Of a stretch of 9,015 nt of DNA, positions 7,153 through 9,015 are shown one piece after another. The notes beneath the pieces were generated by a model. The model did no database searches and had not been told where the DNA came from. It saw only the letters and a list, made by a program, of their open reading frames with translations. Numbering within the stretch: the first letter of the stretch is position 1; every line of letters begins with the position of its first letter. A program made the translations under genes and the position numbers. This stretch comes from an uncultured Lachnospiraceae bacterium (GTDB taxonomy: Bacteria > Bacillota > Clostridia > Lachnospirales > Lachnospiraceae), in assembly GCA_937965795.1 (NCBI GenBank), contig CALCMD010000052.1:1-9015 (forward strand), in the 5' to 3' direction.

Positions 7153-7305
7153 AATATAAAGTATGCAGCATGCTGCTGGCGGCTGCCCTGGCTTTTCCCT
7201 GTGGCCGGTTTCCGCCAGGGCCGATGCTCTGGAGACCGGCGGGGACTTCCGGGAAGGAATCATTCCGGCCCGCGTATTTCAGAATCTCCGGTCAACGGGA
7301 GAAGA
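7149..7305 (+). pseudogene. Broken secreted-protein gene: frameshifted signal peptide, cut by IS
   Basis: An ATG at 7149 with GGAGAG seven bases upstream opens MKYKVCSMLLAAALAF, a clear signal-peptide start. In that frame the rest becomes Pro/Arg-rich and not protein-like, ending at TGA 7323-7325 inside the IS. Moving to the -1 frame at the T4C3 run (7193-7199) restores a natural continuation: LWPVSARADALETGGDF, then REGIIPARVFQNLRSTGEE. It includes an ARA cleavage site. One lost base therefore explains the break. The coding sequence then meets the presumed IS left end at about 7306. The original product is not recognisable from this fragment. It may have been a secreted partner of the upstream protein. 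Confidence 0.6.
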
Positions 7306-7347
7306 GGGTGTCCCAAAAGTCATGAAATGACTTGAGGGGTTGCCCTC
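7306..7347 (+). repeat. IS left terminal region with two small hairpins
   Basis: GGGTGTCCCAAAAGT is the presumed terminal inverted repeat. It runs into a perfect inverted repeat AAGTCAT-gaa-ATGACTT (7317-7333), followed at once by GAGGG-gttg-CCCTC (7334-7347). Such subterminal structures may be transposase binding sites; that role is inferred. Confidence 0.5.
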
Positions 7348-7368
7348 TTGCTTTCCGTAAAAAAGTGT

Positions 7369-7401
7369 AAAAAAATAGAGAACGGTTACCACGCCGTTCT
7401 C
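7369..7401 (-). terminator. Minus-strand terminator at IS left end
   Basis: Read on the minus strand, a perfect 8-bp stem GAGAACGG/CCGTTCTC (7378-7385 with 7394-7401, 8-base loop) is followed by TA and then seven T (complement of 7375-7369), with a second run of six T soon after. This is a textbook intrinsic terminator for leftward transcription leaving the element. On the plus strand the same hairpin lacks a downstream T-run. Confidence 0.65.
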
Positions 7402-7408
7402 CATTTCC

Positions 7409-7433
7409 ACCTTATTATGTGATATAATAAGGT
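7409..7433 (+). promoter_or_regulatory. Palindromic extended -10 promoter of the transposase
   Basis: TG at 7420-7421 plus TATAAT at 7423-7428 form an extended -10. They sit inside a near-perfect palindrome with 10-bp arms (7409-7418 and 7424-7433, 5-base centre). No convincing -35 is visible. The start codon at 7434 lies only five bases after the -10, so transcription likely begins at or next to the ATG and the mRNA may be leaderless. The palindrome could also bind a dimeric regulator. Confidence 0.6.
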
Positions 7434-7823
7434 ATGCCTACATTTAAAGATTATACTATGGATCAATTACAATTACCACTGTCTTTTGAAGATTTCATTC
7501 CTGAAAATCATCTTGTGCGGGTCGTAAATACAGTTGTGGAATGTTTGGATTTAAAACCACTCTACGACAGATACAAAGAAGGCGGATGCCCGGCGTATCA
7601 CCCTAAGATGATGCTGAAAGTTATGATCTATTCATTCTCCCAGAAAACATACTCTTCTCGCCAGATAGCGAAATCTCTTCGGGAAAACATCAACTTTATG
7701 TGGATCGCAGGCGGAAACAAACCAGACTTTCGGACGATAAACCGCTTTCGCCTGGATATGAAGGATGTTATAGAAGATGTGTTCTATGAAGTCGTCAAAC
7801 TTTTGATTGAAAAAAATACATAA
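7434..7823 (+). CDS. IS1182-family transposase, N-terminal part (frame 1)
   Basis: This is the 129-residue N-terminal part of the transposase. It contains FIPENHLVRVVNTVV near 21-35 and a DUF772-like helical region: YHPKMMLKVMIYSFSQKTYS (55-74), then QIAKSLRENINFMWIAGG and PDFRTINRFR. This region is typical of IS5/IS1182-type transposases and probably binds DNA. The first catalytic Asp falls after the break, so this part alone cannot be active. No Shine-Dalgarno at usable distance precedes the ATG; an in-frame ATG at 7458 is an alternative start. The frame ends at TAA 7821-7823 just after a run of seven A. The continuation is in the -1 frame. Confidence 0.85.
   Translation: MPTFKDYTMDQLQLPLSFEDFIPENHLVRVVNTVVECLDLKPLYDRYKEGGCPAYHPKMMLKVMIYSFSQKTYSSRQIAKSLRENINFMWIAGGNKPDFRTINRFRLDMKDVIEDVFYEVVKLLIEKNT
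7810..7817 (+). other. Frameshift site: A7 run between transposase halves
   Basis: Seven A (7810-7816) followed by T give the heptamer A AAA AAT (7811-7817) in the zero frame, a possible -1 slippery site. Slipping here joins LLIE-K to K-Y-I-K-L-Q-N-Y-F-L-D-G-T and restores the family's normal continuous sequence. An eighth A would do the same. The site could be programmed ribosomal frameshifting, transcriptional slippage, or an inactivating deletion. Confidence 0.6.
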
Positions 7824-7825
7824 AG

Positions 7826-8968
7826 TTGCAGAATTACTTTTTGGATGGTACGAAAATAGAAGCCAATGCCAATAAGTATACTTTTGTATGGAATAAAGCG
7901 GTAGGCAACTATGACCGCAAACTGGATGAAAAGATAAAGAACCACCTTCGTGAAATAGACCGCATTGTGGCAGAGGAAAATGAGATTTATTTAGAGGATG
8001 ATTTGGAAGAAACGGGCGTAAACAGCCGCATTACGACAGGGCAGGTGGAAGGTGTTGTGAAAAGCATAGATAAAAAGCTTGCCAAAAATCCTATGGATAA
8101 AAAATTAAAGAAAAAAGCGAAGGAATTCAAAAAAGATATCCTTCCAAGAAAACAAAAATATGAAGAGGTCTTTGCTATATTTGAAGGACGCAACAGTTAT
8201 TCCAAAACAGACCATGATGCCACCTTCATGCGTATGAAAGAGGACGCCATGCTTAACGGGCAGCTAAAACCGGGCTATAACGTACAAATCGGCACTGAAA
8301 ACAGATATATTGTAGGCTTTACCATCCATCCAAATCCAACGGGCACCAAAACCATGATCCCCCACTTAAAACATTTAGAAAAAAGATTAGGGCGATTACC
8401 GGAAAACATCGTTGCAGATGCAGGCTATGGCAGCGAAGAGAATTATGAATATCTGGAAGAAAAGAATCTGGGCAGCTATGTGAAATATAACAAGTTTCAT
8501 TGGGAAAAGAAAAAGAAAAACAGAGAGAATCCGTATCTGACAGATAACTTACCCTATATAGCGGAAACAGATCGCTTTGTCTGCCGCAACGGAAAGCAGT
8601 TGTTACATATTGGAAACCGGAAATATGTGACGGAAGCCGGGTATGAAACCAGAAGGGATTATTACCGATGCGAGGATTGTACTGGTTGTCCATATGCAAC
8701 GGAATGCAAGAACACAGATAAAAATCGTACAATCATGGTATCCCACCGGCTAAATGAACTAAAAAGGAAAGCAAATGCAAACCTTTGCTCCAAAAGAGGA
8801 CATAAGCTTCGTTCACAAAGAGTTGTGGAAGTGGAACAGGTCTTCGGCAGGATCAAAGGTTGTTGGTCATTCCGACGATTTCATTTACGTGGAGCAGACA
8901 AAGTTAAAATTGAATGGGGACTGTTGGCAATTGCCCATAATATCGCAAAAATGGCACTGGAAGGATAA
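7826..8968 (+). CDS. IS1182-family transposase, catalytic part (-1 frame)
   Basis: This is the DDE catalytic part. Counting from the TTG at 7826, the first Asp is D7 in YFLDGTKIEA, the second is D198 in IVADAGYGSEENY, and the likely Glu is E337 in VEVEQVFGRIK. A zinc-ribbon-like cluster CEDCTGCPYATEC lies between the second Asp and the Glu, as is usual in this family. The C-terminus WGLLAIAHNIAKMAL is also typical. The TTG has no ribosome binding site and is probably not a real start. The frame is open from 7811, so the natural product is the -1 fusion with the 7434-7823 frame, about 511 residues, a normal size for the family. If the frameshift is not programmed, this is a pseudogene fragment. 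Confidence 0.85.
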   Translation: MQNYFLDGTKIEANANKYTFVWNKAVGNYDRKLDEKIKNHLREIDRIVAEENEIYLEDDLEETGVNSRITTGQVEGVVKSIDKKLAKNPMDKKLKKKAKEFKKDILPRKQKYEEVFAIFEGRNSYSKTDHDATFMRMKEDAMLNGQLKPGYNVQIGTENRYIVGFTIHPNPTGTKTMIPHLKHLEKRLGRLPENIVADAGYGSEENYEYLEEKNLGSYVKYNKFHWEKKKKNRENPYLTDNLPYIAETDRFVCRNGKQLLHIGNRKYVTEAGYETRRDYYRCEDCTGCPYATECKNTDKNRTIMVSHRLNELKRKANANLCSKRGHKLRSQRVVEVEQVFGRIKGCWSFRRFHLRGADKVKIEWGLLAIAHNIAKMALEG

Positions 8969-8986
8969 GAAACCAGTGCCATTTTT
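8947..8986 (+). terminator. Strong bidirectional terminator spanning the transposase stop
   Basis: A perfect 14-bp stem pairs AAAAATGGCACTGG (8947-8960) with CCAGTGCCATTTTT (8973-8986). The 12-base loop contains the stop codon TAA (8966-8968). The T-run ends the plus strand and the A-run serves the minus strand. The last coding codons (for K-M-A-L) are part of the stem. Confidence 0.85.
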
Positions 8987-9015
8987 AATGGAAATCGTTA
9001 TTTTAAAGAAAGAGA
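8987..9015. other. IS right-end tail, inverted repeat not reached
   Basis: These AT-rich bases after the terminator encode nothing visible. The reverse complement of the left end (containing GGGACACCC) is not present, so the element must continue past the window. Confidence 0.6.

Larger units (their letters stand above)
7306..9015 (+). mobile_element. IS1182-family insertion sequence, right end outside window
   Basis: The element carries a DDE transposase with an IS1182-type layout (N-terminal DUF772-like region, LDGTKIEANANKYTF, ADAGYGS, a Cys cluster, EQVFGRIK). The left end is placed at GGGTGTCCCAAAAGT (7306-7320), where the upstream reading frame is lost. This motif resembles ends of such elements, but the matching right repeat lies beyond 9015, so the boundary is inferred and a target duplication cannot be tested. 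By eye the element is more AT-rich than the surface-protein gene, consistent with separate origin. Confidence 0.8.

Noticed and set aside
7826..7828. TTG as a true start of an independent second transposase protein
   Set aside because: There is no ribosome binding site. The frame is open further upstream to 7811, with residues matching the expected continuous transposase.

Overview
The window looks like gut-type Firmicutes DNA, most likely Lachnospiraceae or a close clostridial relative. This rests on strong AGGAGG-type ribosome binding sites, a giant Gram-positive surface protein with a C-terminal wall-sorting signal, an extended -10 (TGnTATAAT) promoter style, and an IS1182-type insertion sequence. 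The species cannot be read from the sequence.

Layout. Positions 1-183 hold the end of an extended -10 promoter and a purine-rich leader with several Shine-Dalgarno-like motifs and two mini-ORFs. Positions 184-7023 are one gene for a 2279-residue secreted, wall-anchored modular protein. Its order is: signal peptide, N-terminal domain, helical module, GLUG-type beta-helix, helical module, Ig-like/beta region, alpha/alpha-toroid (prenyltransferase/terpene-cyclase-like), helical modules, DUF4430, more helical modules, a beta domain, a Gly/Ser linker, and a VQTGD-type sorting signal. Positions 7045-7088 form a probable terminator. Positions 7108-7305 hold a 14-codon ORF overlapping the 5' end of a second secreted-protein gene. 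That second gene carries a one-base frameshift in its signal peptide and is cut off by an insertion sequence. From about 7306 to the window end lies the IS1182-type element: left end with hairpins, a palindromic promoter, a transposase split into two frames at a seven-A run, and a strong terminator whose loop contains the stop codon. The right inverted repeat lies beyond the window.

Functional reading. The surface protein pairs an alpha/alpha-toroid with a DUF4430 domain. These are the same two domain types that make up animal intrinsic factor and transcobalamin, so capture of a corrinoid or similar ligand at the cell surface is a reasonable but untested hypothesis. The helical modules sit between the globular domains and look like spacers. 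A 239-bp stretch of two of them is identical at DNA level, which points to recent duplication or gene conversion. The broken secreted gene downstream may have been its partner and appears to have been lost by frameshift plus IS insertion. The IS is visibly more AT-rich than the surface-protein gene, consistent with later arrival.
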